Both the position numbers and the translations under genes were made by a program. Shown one piece after another: positions 26,202 to 34,305 of a DNA stretch of 64,000 bases. The notes beneath the pieces are model-generated. The model did no database searches. It was not told where the DNA came from and worked only from the letters and a program-made list of their open reading frames with translations. The stretch comes from Bog-473 sp052148295 (GTDB taxonomy: Bacteria > Actinomycetota > Acidimicrobiia > Acidimicrobiales > RAAP-2), in NCBI GenBank assembly GCA_052148295.1, contig JBKQIP010000174.1:18830-82829 (forward strand), read 5' to 3'. Every line of letters begins with the position of its first letter. The stretch's first letter is position 1.

Positions 26202-27002
26202 CTAGCACAGGTGGCCGTCGAACACCGCCACGGCGTTCCCGGCGATGTGGACCCGCTCCCCGTCGGGGCGCACGTAGAGGACTGCGCCCCGGCCCGACAG
26301 CTGCCGCGCCACCAGCGCCGGCCGGTCCAGGGTGGCGGACCAGTAGGGGCCGGCCGTGCACTGGGCCGACCCGGTGGCCGGGTCCTCGTCGATCCCGATC
26401 TTGGGCCCGAAGACCCGCAGGACGTAGTCGGCGTCCGCGGTGGCATCGGCCGCCGCCGTGACGAGGAGGGCGCTGCGGTCCACCGCGGCGATGGCGGCCA
26501 GGTCGGGCCGGTAGTCGCGCACGACCGCCTCGGAGCCCAGGACGACCACCGAGAAGAAGTCCGTGGCCCCGGTGGCCACCACGTCGGCGGCGTCCCACGC
26601 CCGCTCCAGGGACCCGGGCAGCGGTGCGTCGGTCATCGGGACGGCCGGGAAGTCCAGGGAGATGCGGTCGCCCTCGAAGCTGGCCACCAGGGGCCCGCTG
26701 CGGGTGTGGAACGTCACGGCCGCGGTGCCGTCGACCACCCCGCGCACCAGCAGCGCGTGGGCCGCCGCCAGCGTGGCATGGCCGCACAGGTCGACCTCGG
26801 CGGCCGCGGTGAACCAGCGCAGCCCGAACGTGGTGGCGTCGGCGCCGGGGGTGACGAACGCCGTCTCGGCGATCCCCAGCTCGAAGGCGAGGGACTGCAT
26901 GCGGTCCTCGGCCAGGGGCGGGTCCACCAGGCAGATCCCGGCCGGATTGCCCCCGAAGGGCCGGTCCGTGAAGGCATCGACCCAGGTGAGCGAGGTGGTC
27001 AT
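26202..27002 (-). CDS. PhzF-family isomerase-like protein
   Basis: The 266-residue protein has the PhzF hallmarks: VDAFTDRPFGGNPAGICLV at the start, the proposed catalytic Glu in GIAETAFV, DLCGHATLAAAHAL, and DEDPATGSAQC late in the sequence. The fold is diaminopimelate-epimerase-like. Family members isomerise or epimerise small metabolites, and no phenazine genes are present. ATG 27002 overlaps the aminotransferase stop by 4 bp (ATGA). Pairing with a dapC-like aminotransferase is notable because the fold resembles DapF. Confidence 0.9.
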   Translation of the reverse strand: MTTSLTWVDAFTDRPFGGNPAGICLVDPPLAEDRMQSLAFELGIAETAFVTPGADATTFGLRWFTAAAEVDLCGHATLAAAHALLVRGVVDGTAAVTFHTRSGPLVASFEGDRISLDFPAVPMTDAPLPGSLERAWDAADVVATGATDFFSVVVLGSEAVVRDYRPDLAAIAAVDRSALLVTAAADATADADYVLRVFGPKIGIDEDPATGSAQCTAGPYWSATLDRPALVARQLSGRGAVLYVRPDGERVHIAGNAVAVFDGHLC

Positions 27003-28186
27003 GCCCACCGAGCCAGGCGTGCCAGCGCCTCCTCCAAGACGGCGTCCTGCTTGCAGAAGGCCCACCGGACCAGGGTGCGGCCGGCGGCGTCGTCCGGCGC
27101 GGTCCCCCCGGCCCCGTAGAACACCGAGCTGGGGATGGCCACCACGCCGCAGCGCGAGGGTAGGGCCCGGCAGAACTCGTAGGCCCCGAGGCCGGGGGCG
27201 ACGTCGGCGATGTCGGTGGTGGCGAAATAGGTGGCGGCCGGCCGGTGCACGGTGAACCCGAGGGTGGCCAACCCGCCGCAGAAGCGGTCCCGCTTGGCCT
27301 CGAGCTCGGCCCCCAGGCGGTTGATCCGCTCCGGTGGGTAGCCCAGGCCGCGGGCGATGGCGAGCTGGTAGGGGGCACCGGAGGTGTAGGTCAGGAACTG
27401 CTTGACGGCCCGCACGGCCGAGACCAGGGGGGCCGGCGCGGTCACCCACCCCACCTTCCAGCCGGTGAACGAGAAGGTCTTGCCACCCGACGAGATGGAC
27501 ACGGTGCGCTCCGCCATGCCCTTCAGGGTGGCCAGCGGGACGTGGGTCCCCTCGAAGACGAGGTGCTCGTAGACCTCGTCGGTCACCGCCAGGATGTCCC
27601 GGTCCCGGCAGAGCTGGGCGATCTGCCCCAGCTCCTCGGGGCCGAACACCTTGCCGGTCGGGTTGTGGGGGGTGTTGAGCAGGATGAGCCTGGTGCGCGG
27701 GCCCACGGCGGCGGCCAGCTCGTCGGGATCGAAGGTCCACGCCGGCGGGTGGAGGCGGACCAGGCGCGTGGTGGCGCCGGCCAGGGCCACACAGGCGGCA
27801 TAGGAGTCGTAGGAGGGCTCGAACAGCACCACCTCGTCGCCGGCCTCGCACAGGGCCAGCAGAGTGGCGGCGATCGCCTCGGTGGCGCCGGTGGTCACCA
27901 GCACCTCGTCCTCGGGCGAGTAGTCCAGTCCGTACCACGACAGCTGGTGGGCCGCCACGGCCGCCCGCAGCTCGGGCGTGCCCGAGCTGGGCGGGTACTG
28001 ATTGTGCCCGGCCTCGATGGCCTCGGCGGCGGTGCGGGCCAGCTCCCCCGGCCCGTCGGTGTCGGGGTACCCCTGGCCCAGGTTGAGGGAGCCGGTGGAC
28101 GCCGCCAGTTCGGACATCTCGGCGAAGATCGTGGTCCCGAAGGACCGGAGGCGTTCGACGAGGTAGGGGGCGGGCCGGCACGACAC
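26999..28186 (-). CDS. PLP-dependent aminotransferase, class I (DapC/Rv0858c-like)
   Basis: The 395-residue fold-type I enzyme has LNLGQGYPDTDGP, the PLP-binding TGATEAIAAT, NTPHNPTGKVF, TDEVYEHLVF and the Schiff-base Lys in SSGGKTFSFTGWKVGW. The pattern resembles mycobacterial Rv0858c, annotated as N-succinyldiaminopimelate aminotransferase, and also kynurenine aminotransferases; I do not assign a substrate. It leads the minus-strand operon running to 23641. GTG 28186 is supported by TACCAT ending 7 bases upstream. Confidence 0.92.
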   Translation of the reverse strand: MSCRPAPYLVERLRSFGTTIFAEMSELAASTGSLNLGQGYPDTDGPGELARTAAEAIEAGHNQYPPSSGTPELRAAVAAHQLSWYGLDYSPEDEVLVTTGATEAIAATLLALCEAGDEVVLFEPSYDSYAACVALAGATTRLVRLHPPAWTFDPDELAAAVGPRTRLILLNTPHNPTGKVFGPEELGQIAQLCRDRDILAVTDEVYEHLVFEGTHVPLATLKGMAERTVSISSGGKTFSFTGWKVGWVTAPAPLVSAVRAVKQFLTYTSGAPYQLAIARGLGYPPERINRLGAELEAKRDRFCGGLATLGFTVHRPAATYFATTDIADVAPGLGAYEFCRALPSRCGVVAIPSSVFYGAGGTAPDDAAGRTLVRWAFCKQDAVLEEALARLARWA

Positions 28187-28193
28187 GCACCCG

Positions 28194-28199
28194 ATGGTA
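28194..28199 (-). promoter_or_regulatory. Leaderless -10 box of the aminotransferase operon
   Basis: On minus, TACCAT is followed by 7 bases and then GTG 28186, a good TANNNT at leaderless spacing. The divergent EEP gene starts only 39 bp away at 28226; its best -10 is TATCGT at 28209-28214. Confidence 0.5.
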
Positions 28200-28225
28200 C
28201 CGGTGCCCTATCGTCGGCCCGGATC

Positions 28226-29044
28226 GTGCTCACCATCGCCAACTTCAACATGCACGCCGGGGTGGACGGGTGGGGCCGCCCGTACGATCACGTCGCCGTC
28301 TGCCGGGACCTGGGCACCGACGTCATCGTGCTGGAGGAGGCGTGGGCCGGCGAGGCGGACCCCGCCGGCGGACAGGCCCAAGAGATCGCCCGCTCGCTGG
28401 GCTACGAGGCGGTGACCTGCGCCCTGGCCGAGGGGCGGCGGGCCCGGCCGGACCCTCGGGCCACCGACCGTTGGATGCCCCGCTACGCCATGCTGCGCTC
28501 GGGCCGCCACGCCCTCTTCCTCGACAGCGAGCGTCCGCTGTCCGCCGAGGCCGCGGCGTCGGCGCGCTTCGCCGAGGCCGAGCCGGGGAGCTGGGGCATC
28601 GCCGTCCTCACCCGTCGGGGCCTGGCCGTCGAGGACACCCGCGCCCTCCACCTGCCCCGCCTGGCCCGGGACCGGGTGCGCCGGGCCGCCATCGTGGTTG
28701 ACCTGACCGTCGAAGGGCACAAGATCTCGGTCGTCGGCACCCACATGTCGCACCTGCAGTTCGGCTCGCACCGCCACTACGCGTTGCTGAAGAAGCGCCT
28801 GCGCTCCGAGGCCCGGCCCGACGCCATCCTGTCGGGGGACATGAACCTGTGGGGCCCCCCGGTCCGGGCCTTCCTGCCCGAATGGCACCGGGCGGTGAAG
28901 GGCTCGACCTGGCCGAGCCGGAATCCGCACAGCCAGATCGACCACATCCTGGTCCGGGGCGAGGTGCTGGTGGTGTCGGGCGAGGTGCGCCCCGATGCCG
29001 GCTCGGACCACCGGCCCGTGCGGGCCCGGCTCACCCTGCGATAA
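28226..29044 (+). CDS. Endonuclease/exonuclease/phosphatase (EEP) family hydrolase
   Basis: The 272-residue protein has the EEP active-site series: NFNMHAG near the start, the metal Glu in LEEAW, His in GTHMSHL, the SGDMN pair, SQIDHILV and the terminal GSDHRPVRARL. It should be a metal-dependent phosphodiesterase acting on nucleic acid, phosphoinositide or a similar substrate. No signal peptide is visible. I use GTG 28226 because the core motif begins within six residues. Confidence 0.9.
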   Translation: MLTIANFNMHAGVDGWGRPYDHVAVCRDLGTDVIVLEEAWAGEADPAGGQAQEIARSLGYEAVTCALAEGRRARPDPRATDRWMPRYAMLRSGRHALFLDSERPLSAEAAASARFAEAEPGSWGIAVLTRRGLAVEDTRALHLPRLARDRVRRAAIVVDLTVEGHKISVVGTHMSHLQFGSHRHYALLKKRLRSEARPDAILSGDMNLWGPPVRAFLPEWHRAVKGSTWPSRNPHSQIDHILVRGEVLVVSGEVRPDAGSDHRPVRARLTLR

Positions 29045-29071
29045 TCGCCGGGTGAGTGAAGGAGCATCACC

Positions 29072-30460
29072 GTGAGCAGCTACCCCTACGCCGACCGCTT
29101 CGAGATCCACCGGAGCCTGCCGGCAGAGGGCATGCCGCGGCCGGCCGTGCTGGCGCAGCTGCGCGCCATGGCCATGGAGGAGGACGCCTTCTGGGAGACG
29201 GGCAAGTGCTCGGGCACCATGTACTGCGGCGACCACGACCACTACCACTTCATGAACGAGGCCTTCGGCCTGTTCGCCCACGTGAACGTGCTCCAGCGCG
29301 ACATGTGCCCCAGCGCCACCAAATTCGAGGCCGAGATCATCTCCATGACGCTGGACCTGCAACACGGCGGAGCGGCGGCGGCGGCCGGCGGCGACCCCTG
29401 CGGGCTGGTCACCACCGGAGGGACGGGGAGCATCCTCCACGCCGTGCTGGCCTACCGGGAGCACGGAGCGGGCCGGGGGGTGACCCGGCCCAACGTCATC
29501 AAGCCCGAGACGGCCCATCCGGCCTTCGACAAGGCCTGCCACCTCTTCGGGGTGGAGCTGCGGCGGGCCCCGGTGGACCCGGTGACCACGCAGGTCGACG
29601 TGGACTGGGTGCGCGACCACGTCGACGACCAGACCGTGGCCCTCATCGGCTCGGCCTGCAATTACGGCTACGGCACGGTGGACCCCATCGGCGATCTCTC
29701 CGAGGTGGCCCTGGCGCACCACGTCGGCCTGCACGTCGACGGCTGCCTGGGCGGCTTCATCCTGCCCTTCGGCCAGGAGCTGGGCTACGACGTCCCCGTC
29801 TTCGACTACCGCATCCCGGGCGTCACCTCCATCTCGGCCGACACCCACAAGTACGGCTACGCCTTCAAGGGATCGTCGGTGCTCACCTTCCGCACCAAGG
29901 AGCTCCGCAACGCCCAGTACTTCTACCTGACCGACTGGAGCGGTGGGAAGTACTGCTCACCCGGCATGGAGGGCTCGCGCTCCGGCGGCCTCATCGCGGC
30001 CACCTGGGCCGCCATGGTCCAGCTCGGGCACGCGGGCTACCTGGGGTACGCCAAGGAGATCTTCGAGACGTCGTTCGCCATGCAGGAGGCCGTGCGCAGC
30101 CACCCCGAGCTGCGGATGATGGGCCGGCCCACCTTCCTCTTCTCCTTCACCTCGGACGCCTTCGACATCTACCACGTGAACGACTTCATGCGCACCCGGG
30201 GCTGGCGCTTCAACGGGCAGCAGTACCCCAACGCGCTGCACATGGCGGTGACCCGACCCCAGACGCAGGCCGACGTGGCGTCCGCCTTCGCGGCCGACCT
30301 GGCCGACGCGGTCGACTACGCCCGGGCGCACGCCACCGAGGCGCCCGCGTCGGGGGCGATCTACGGGGGCGTGGCCGGCGGCATGACGGACGAGGCCGAC
30401 GACGTCATCCGCGCCGTCATGGCCGACATGCTGGACGCGCAGGCGGTCATCCCGGGTTGA
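29072..30460 (+). CDS. PLP-dependent lyase/decarboxylase, sphingosine-1-phosphate-lyase-like
   Basis: The 462-residue group II PLP enzyme has GLVTTGGTGSILHAV, the aspartate in HVDGCLGGFILPF, the Schiff-base Lys in SADTHKYGYAFKGSSV and GMEGSRSGGLIAATWAAM. The HKYG..KG..V and GSR.G blocks are those of sphingosine-1-phosphate lyase more than of glutamate decarboxylase. It lacks the membrane anchor of the eukaryotic enzyme. The natural substrate is unknown. GTG 29072 has AAGGAG 8 bases upstream. It is coupled to the following gene by a 4-bp overlap. Confidence 0.9.
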   Translation: MSSYPYADRFEIHRSLPAEGMPRPAVLAQLRAMAMEEDAFWETGKCSGTMYCGDHDHYHFMNEAFGLFAHVNVLQRDMCPSATKFEAEIISMTLDLQHGGAAAAAGGDPCGLVTTGGTGSILHAVLAYREHGAGRGVTRPNVIKPETAHPAFDKACHLFGVELRRAPVDPVTTQVDVDWVRDHVDDQTVALIGSACNYGYGTVDPIGDLSEVALAHHVGLHVDGCLGGFILPFGQELGYDVPVFDYRIPGVTSISADTHKYGYAFKGSSVLTFRTKELRNAQYFYLTDWSGGKYCSPGMEGSRSGGLIAATWAAMVQLGHAGYLGYAKEIFETSFAMQEAVRSHPELRMMGRPTFLFSFTSDAFDIYHVNDFMRTRGWRFNGQQYPNALHMAVTRPQTQADVASAFAADLADAVDYARAHATEAPASGAIYGGVAGGMTDEADDVIRAVMADMLDAQAVIPG

Positions 30461-31074
30461 CGGGCCCCGGCTCGACGGACGGTCGGCCCGACGCGTGGAT
30501 CGATGGCTGCCGGGCCGCCCACGCCGCGCTCCTGGCCGACATCGGCGGGTTGACCGACGCGGTGGCCCGGCGGCCGAGCGCCCTGCCCGGCTGGAGCGTG
30601 GGCCACGTCCTCACCCACGTGGCCCGCAACGCGGACAGCGTGGTGCGACGGCTCGAGGGGGCCCGCCGCGGGGAGGTCCTGGACCAGTACGTCGGGGGGA
30701 TGGCGGGACGCCGCGACGCCATCGAGGCCGGTGCCGGCCGCCCGGCCGCGGTGCTGGTCGACGACGTCAGGGACACGGCGGCTGCCGTCGAGCGGACCAT
30801 GGCGGACCTCCCGACGGCCGCCTGGGACGGCCGCTCCCGCACCGTGCGGGGGGAGGAGACGACCTCGCGCCAGGTCGTCTTCGCCCGCTGGCGCGAGGTG
30901 GCGGTGCACCGGGGGGATCTCGGGCTGCAGCCCGGCCCGGTCCCTCTGCCCCCGGCCCTGGTGGCGGCCTGGCTCCCGGCCGAGGTGGCGGCACTCCCCG
31001 GCCGCACCGATCCGGGCGCCCTCTTGTCGTGGATCCTCGGCCGGGGCCCGGCCCCGGAGCTGACCCCCTGGTAG
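30457..31074 (+). CDS. Mycothiol-dependent maleylpyruvate-isomerase-fold protein
   Basis: The 205-residue protein has the DinB/MDMPI pattern: GWSVGHVLTHVARNADS supplies the first metal His, and RWREVAVHRGDLGL the Glu and second His. This fits the TIGR03083/MDMPI group, often mycothiol-dependent. It probably starts at TTG 30457, overlapping the previous stop by 4 bp, as no other start precedes the conserved region. The linkage suggests action on the product of the PLP enzyme; this is inference. Confidence 0.82.
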   Translation: MTGPGSTDGRPDAWIDGCRAAHAALLADIGGLTDAVARRPSALPGWSVGHVLTHVARNADSVVRRLEGARRGEVLDQYVGGMAGRRDAIEAGAGRPAAVLVDDVRDTAAAVERTMADLPTAAWDGRSRTVRGEETTSRQVVFARWREVAVHRGDLGLQPGPVPLPPALVAAWLPAEVAALPGRTDPGALLSWILGRGPAPELTPW

Positions 31075-31089
31075 AGGGGTGATCGCGCG

Positions 31090-32127
31090 CTACGCGTTCG
31101 CCCCGTCGGAGACGAAGGCGTCTCCCTGGCGGTCGACGGCCACGCAGTAGGTGACCGTGGGGCACGAGATGCTGGTGAACGCGTGCCCGTCGTCGATCAG
31201 GGTCCCCTTGCTCCACGTCGTGCCGTTGAAGCCGAAGACCCGACCGAGGGAGTCGACGGCACGGCAGAAGGTGGGGGTGGGGCACGACACCCCGGTCAGC
31301 CCCGAGGCGTCGGTGCCCGAGAGGGGCGGCTCGGTGGCCATCGGGGTCGGCGCCGAGAAGGCCGTCCCGTTCCACGTCAGGACGTCCCCGGCGCTGTCGA
31401 CGGCGACGCAGAAGGTGGTGCTGGCGCAGGAGACGGAATTCAGTTGCCCCAGGTTGTCGGCGTTGCCCGGTTCGGTCCAGGCGCTGCCGTCCCACACCGT
31501 CGTCCCGCCCTCGACGGCCACGCAGAAGGACGGGTTGACGCAGGAGATCTCGTTGGCCGCCCCCCAGGCCCCGAGGTTGCCCGACCAGCCGCTGCCGTTC
31601 CACACGAACGAATTCCCCTCACCGTCGATCGTCATGCACCAGTTCGTACCCACGCAGTCGATGGACTCGATGCCCTGGGCGGCGGGGATGGTCATGGGGG
31701 CCGACCAGGCGCTGCCGTTGAACAGGAGGACCTGGTTGAGGTTGGGGGCACCCGCGCAGAAGGTGGGGGTGGTGCAGTCGAGGTAGGAGACCCCCGTGGG
31801 CGAGGGCGCGCTCCCCACCGGGCCGACGTTGGTGACCCGGCCGTCGACCAGGCGGTAGGAATGGCCGGTGGACGAGCCGGTCAGGCACGTGCCGGCCACG
31901 GGGCACGAGACGACGGTGAGGTCCGCCCCGGCCGCCACCCGCACCGGCTTGGACCACACGCCGGCCCCGGCGTCGGCGGGAAGCGTGGTGGTGGTGCTGG
32001 TGGGGGGGGAGGAGGTCGAGGCCCTGGAGGTCGTCGGCGTCGCCGACGGTTTGGGCGCCGTGGTGCAGGAGGCCAGCACCACGGCGGCCGCCGCCAGGAC
32101 GAGGACAGCACGGCCCGAACGGCGCAC
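31090..32127 (-). CDS. Secreted lipoprotein with seven SC-x5-C repeats (putative beta-propeller)
   Basis: The 345-residue protein starts at GTG 32127 and has a short signal with lipobox VLASC, then a Ser/Thr/Pro linker. Seven repeats of about 40 residues follow, each built as hydrophobic-S/D-C-x5-C-x-hydrophobic...D/G...NG..W. Examples are SVSCASTTFCVAVDSAGDVL and SISCPTVTYCVAVDRQGDAF. Seven copies suggest a seven-bladed propeller with a disulfide in each blade. No enzyme motif is present; ligand or polymer binding outside the cell is likely. It is downstream of the Lrp gene (1-base overlap). Confidence 0.85.
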   Translation of the reverse strand: MRRSGRAVLVLAAAAVVLASCTTAPKPSATPTTSRASTSSPPTSTTTTLPADAGAGVWSKPVRVAAGADLTVVSCPVAGTCLTGSSTGHSYRLVDGRVTNVGPVGSAPSPTGVSYLDCTTPTFCAGAPNLNQVLLFNGSAWSAPMTIPAAQGIESIDCVGTNWCMTIDGEGNSFVWNGSGWSGNLGAWGAANEISCVNPSFCVAVEGGTTVWDGSAWTEPGNADNLGQLNSVSCASTTFCVAVDSAGDVLTWNGTAFSAPTPMATEPPLSGTDASGLTGVSCPTPTFCRAVDSLGRVFGFNGTTWSKGTLIDDGHAFTSISCPTVTYCVAVDRQGDAFVSDGANA

Positions 32128-32606
32128 TAGTCGCGCCGGGCGGCCGGTCCCGACCCGTTGCCGCGATGGCGCGCCCACGTGTCGAGCACGATGAGGGTCT
32201 TGGTCCCCGTCACCCTCCCTCGCTTGCGGAGCTGCTCGATCACCTGGCCCAAGCGCTCGACGTCGGGCACCTGGAGCCACACCAGCGCATCGGGATCGCC
32301 CGCCGTGGTGAAGACGGCCTGAACCTCGGGCAGCTGGATGGCGGTGTCCTTGATCTCCTTCAGATCGGACGTGCCGGCGAACCGCACCTCGGTGAAGGCC
32401 TGGATGGGTCGCCCCGCCTTGCGGTGATCGACCACGACGGTGTAGCCGGCGATCACGCCGGCACGTTCGAGCCGCTCGATGCGCCGCGTCACCGCCGAGG
32501 CCGAGAGGGACACCTTCTCCCCGATATCGGCCATGGTCCGTCGCGCGTTCTGGGAGAGCAACTCGATGATCCGGTGGTCGGTTTGGTCGAGCTCGACGTC
32601 GCTCAT
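32127..32606 (-). CDS. Lrp/AsnC family transcriptional regulator
   Basis: This 159-residue regulator has an N-terminal helix-turn-helix (ELDQTDHRIIELLSQNARRT; SLSASAVTRRIERLERAGVI) and a C-terminal RAM ligand domain (AFTEVRFAGT...VFTTAGDPDALVWLQV). Lrp proteins sense amino acids and control nearby genes, here perhaps the overlapping lipoprotein gene. A TANNNT box (TAGTCT) lies 8 bases before ATG 32606, implying a leaderless message. Confidence 0.93.
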   Translation of the reverse strand: MSDVELDQTDHRIIELLSQNARRTMADIGEKVSLSASAVTRRIERLERAGVIAGYTVVVDHRKAGRPIQAFTEVRFAGTSDLKEIKDTAIQLPEVQAVFTTAGDPDALVWLQVPDVERLGQVIEQLRKRGRVTGTKTLIVLDTWARHRGNGSGPAARRD

Positions 32607-32614
32607 TGGCGTTC

Positions 32615-32620
32615 AGACTA
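32615..32620 (-). promoter_or_regulatory. Leaderless -10 box of the Lrp/lipoprotein operon
   Basis: On minus, TAGTCT is followed by 8 bases and ATG 32606. The 32607-32747 gap holds nothing else I can identify. Confidence 0.45.
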
Positions 32621-32747
32621 ACGAAGCCGGCTCAGATTGCGTATTCGCCGCGGGCCGGCGCACGGGGCTCGCCGGCCTTCGGCCACACCGACACGGCGCA
32701 GGTGCTGCGGGCCCCGAACGGCGGGCCGTCCCGGCGGGACCCGCGGT

Positions 32748-34028
32748 TCACGACCCCAGTCGGTCCACCAGCCGGGCGTCACGGGCCGAAGGGCGCCGGG
32801 CCAGGCGCTCGTCGAGGAGCGCCCTGGCCTCCTCGGCCCGGTTGGACCTGACCAGGCCGAAGAGCAGCGCGTCGTCGAAGAGCTCACGCTGGGCCCGGCT
32901 GCCCCCGATGCGCACGAACTCGGGGCGCACGGGCAGGAGCGCATCGGCCACCTCGCTCCAGGCGCCGGCGAAGGACGCGCTCGCGGCAGCGGCCACGGCA
33001 TGCAGGACCGGTGCGGGTACCGGCGATCCCCCCGCCGCCAGCCGGTCGGCCTCCTCGAGCAGCCGGCCCAGGCTCTGGTCGCCCAGCGCCGCCAGGACCA
33101 CCGCGGCGCAGGCCGCGGGCAGCGGCGTAACCGGCCGCTGGGCCACCTCGTGGGCCAGCGGGGCCAACTCGGACCACGGCAGCTCCCAGCCCCCGAGTCC
33201 GTAGAGATGCCACCGCCAGAGCAGGCTGGCTCCGTCCTCCACGGCGCCCAACGCGACAGGCACGGCATCGGGCGCCAGCGCGGTGCGCCAGAGCCCACGG
33301 GCGCCCTCGGCGTCCCCGGTCGCCAGCAGGTGCAGGGCCAGATGCCAGCGCAGGTGGCGCTCGTGAAAGGCGATGGGCCGGTAGTCGTGGAGGAACGAGG
33401 TGAGCAGTTCCACGCCGTCGTGATGCCGGCCCGACTCGTAGGCCACGTGGGCCAGGCTGTGGACGGCGAAGGTGTCGTCGGGTCGCTCGGCCAGCACCTG
33501 CTCGCCGAGCCGGTGGGACTGGTCCAGGCGCCCGGCCTCGTGGCAGGCGAAGCTCCACGAGGCGGCGAAGCTCCAGTCGTCGTCCTGTCGGGGGGCCAGC
33601 CAATCGTAGAGCGCGATGATCTCCTCGCTCCGCCCGAGCAGGAACAGCACGAGCCCCACCGCCTCCCGGGCCACGTCGTCACGTGGGTACGACCGCAGGT
33701 GCGCCCGGCCCACGCTGGTGGCCGCACCCAGGTCCAGCTCGCTCAGCGCCCGTACCAGTGCCGCTTGCCCCCGGGCCCGCTCGGTGGAGGCGCTGGCCTC
33801 GGCGGCGGCGAGCGCGGGCGTGGCGGTGACCAGGTCGCCCTCGAAGAGGGCGGCGAAGGCCAGCCCGGTGGCGGCCTCGGCACAGGCCGGATCGATGGCG
33901 GCGGCGGCGGCGAAGGCCTCGCCGGCCCCGGGTCGGCCGAGGAGGAAGAGGTCGGTGCCCCGCCGGTAGTGGGCGGCGGCGCCCGCCGACCGGGTGGACA
34001 GCGGCAGGCCGCGGCGGTCGAGTTCCAT
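32748..34028 (-). CDS. Tetratricopeptide-type protein (TTC38-like)
   Basis: The 426-residue all-helical protein is rich in Ala and Leu with repeating helix pairs. The stretch VHSLAHVAYESGRHHDGVEL and the conserved HLALHLLATGD resemble the bacterial TTC38-type TPR family. No catalytic motif or signal peptide is present. It may be a scaffold; function unknown. ATG 34028 (MELDRRGLPL) has GGGAG about 9 bases upstream; longer frames upstream are Arg/Gly-rich and unlikely. Confidence 0.78.
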   Translation of the reverse strand: MELDRRGLPLSTRSAGAAAHYRRGTDLFLLGRPGAGEAFAAAAAIDPACAEAATGLAFAALFEGDLVTATPALAAAEASASTERARGQAALVRALSELDLGAATSVGRAHLRSYPRDDVAREAVGLVLFLLGRSEEIIALYDWLAPRQDDDWSFAASWSFACHEAGRLDQSHRLGEQVLAERPDDTFAVHSLAHVAYESGRHHDGVELLTSFLHDYRPIAFHERHLRWHLALHLLATGDAEGARGLWRTALAPDAVPVALGAVEDGASLLWRWHLYGLGGWELPWSELAPLAHEVAQRPVTPLPAACAAVVLAALGDQSLGRLLEEADRLAAGGSPVPAPVLHAVAAAASASFAGAWSEVADALLPVRPEFVRIGGSRAQRELFDDALLFGLVRSNRAEEARALLDERLARRPSARDARLVDRLGS

Positions 34029-34305
34029 CCCACCAATCTCCCAGAGCCGGCCCCGGCCCGTCCCCACCTCCGGGGACCGGTGCCGCCGCCGCCCGACCGC
34101 CTGGGCACGATTCCCCGAAATCGCCCCCGGCGCCCCCCGACGGAGCGCCGGGGGCGTATGCTGCGGAGGTTGCAGGCGTGTCGACGGATCGCTGTTGGTC
34201 ATCGTTCTCCCGCTGTCTGTGAACACCTATAGATCCAGATGATCGGGAGGTACAGGAATTCCTAGTCACGACGGGCAACCGAGTGGGAATGCCGCGCCCG
34301 GCCTG
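34029..34305. promoter_or_regulatory. Divergent control region with a 12-bp perfect inverted repeat
   Basis: CGCCCCCGGCGC (34122-34133) and GCGCCGGGGGCG (34145-34156) form a perfect stem with an 11-base loop. The rest of this intergenic stretch between the TPR and ferredoxin-reductase genes is relatively AT-rich around 34210-34265 (TATAGAT near 34229; GGAATTCC near 34256), a likely promoter zone for the reductase. With divergent genes on both sides, the stem is more likely a leader hairpin or operator than a terminator. Confidence 0.45.

Noticed and set aside
26202..27002. Phenazine biosynthesis
   Set aside because: Only PhzF is present; no other phz genes occur, and PhzF-family proteins have other roles.
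34122..34156. Rho-independent terminator
   Set aside because: No T-run on either side and no gene ends here; recorded as an inverted repeat only.
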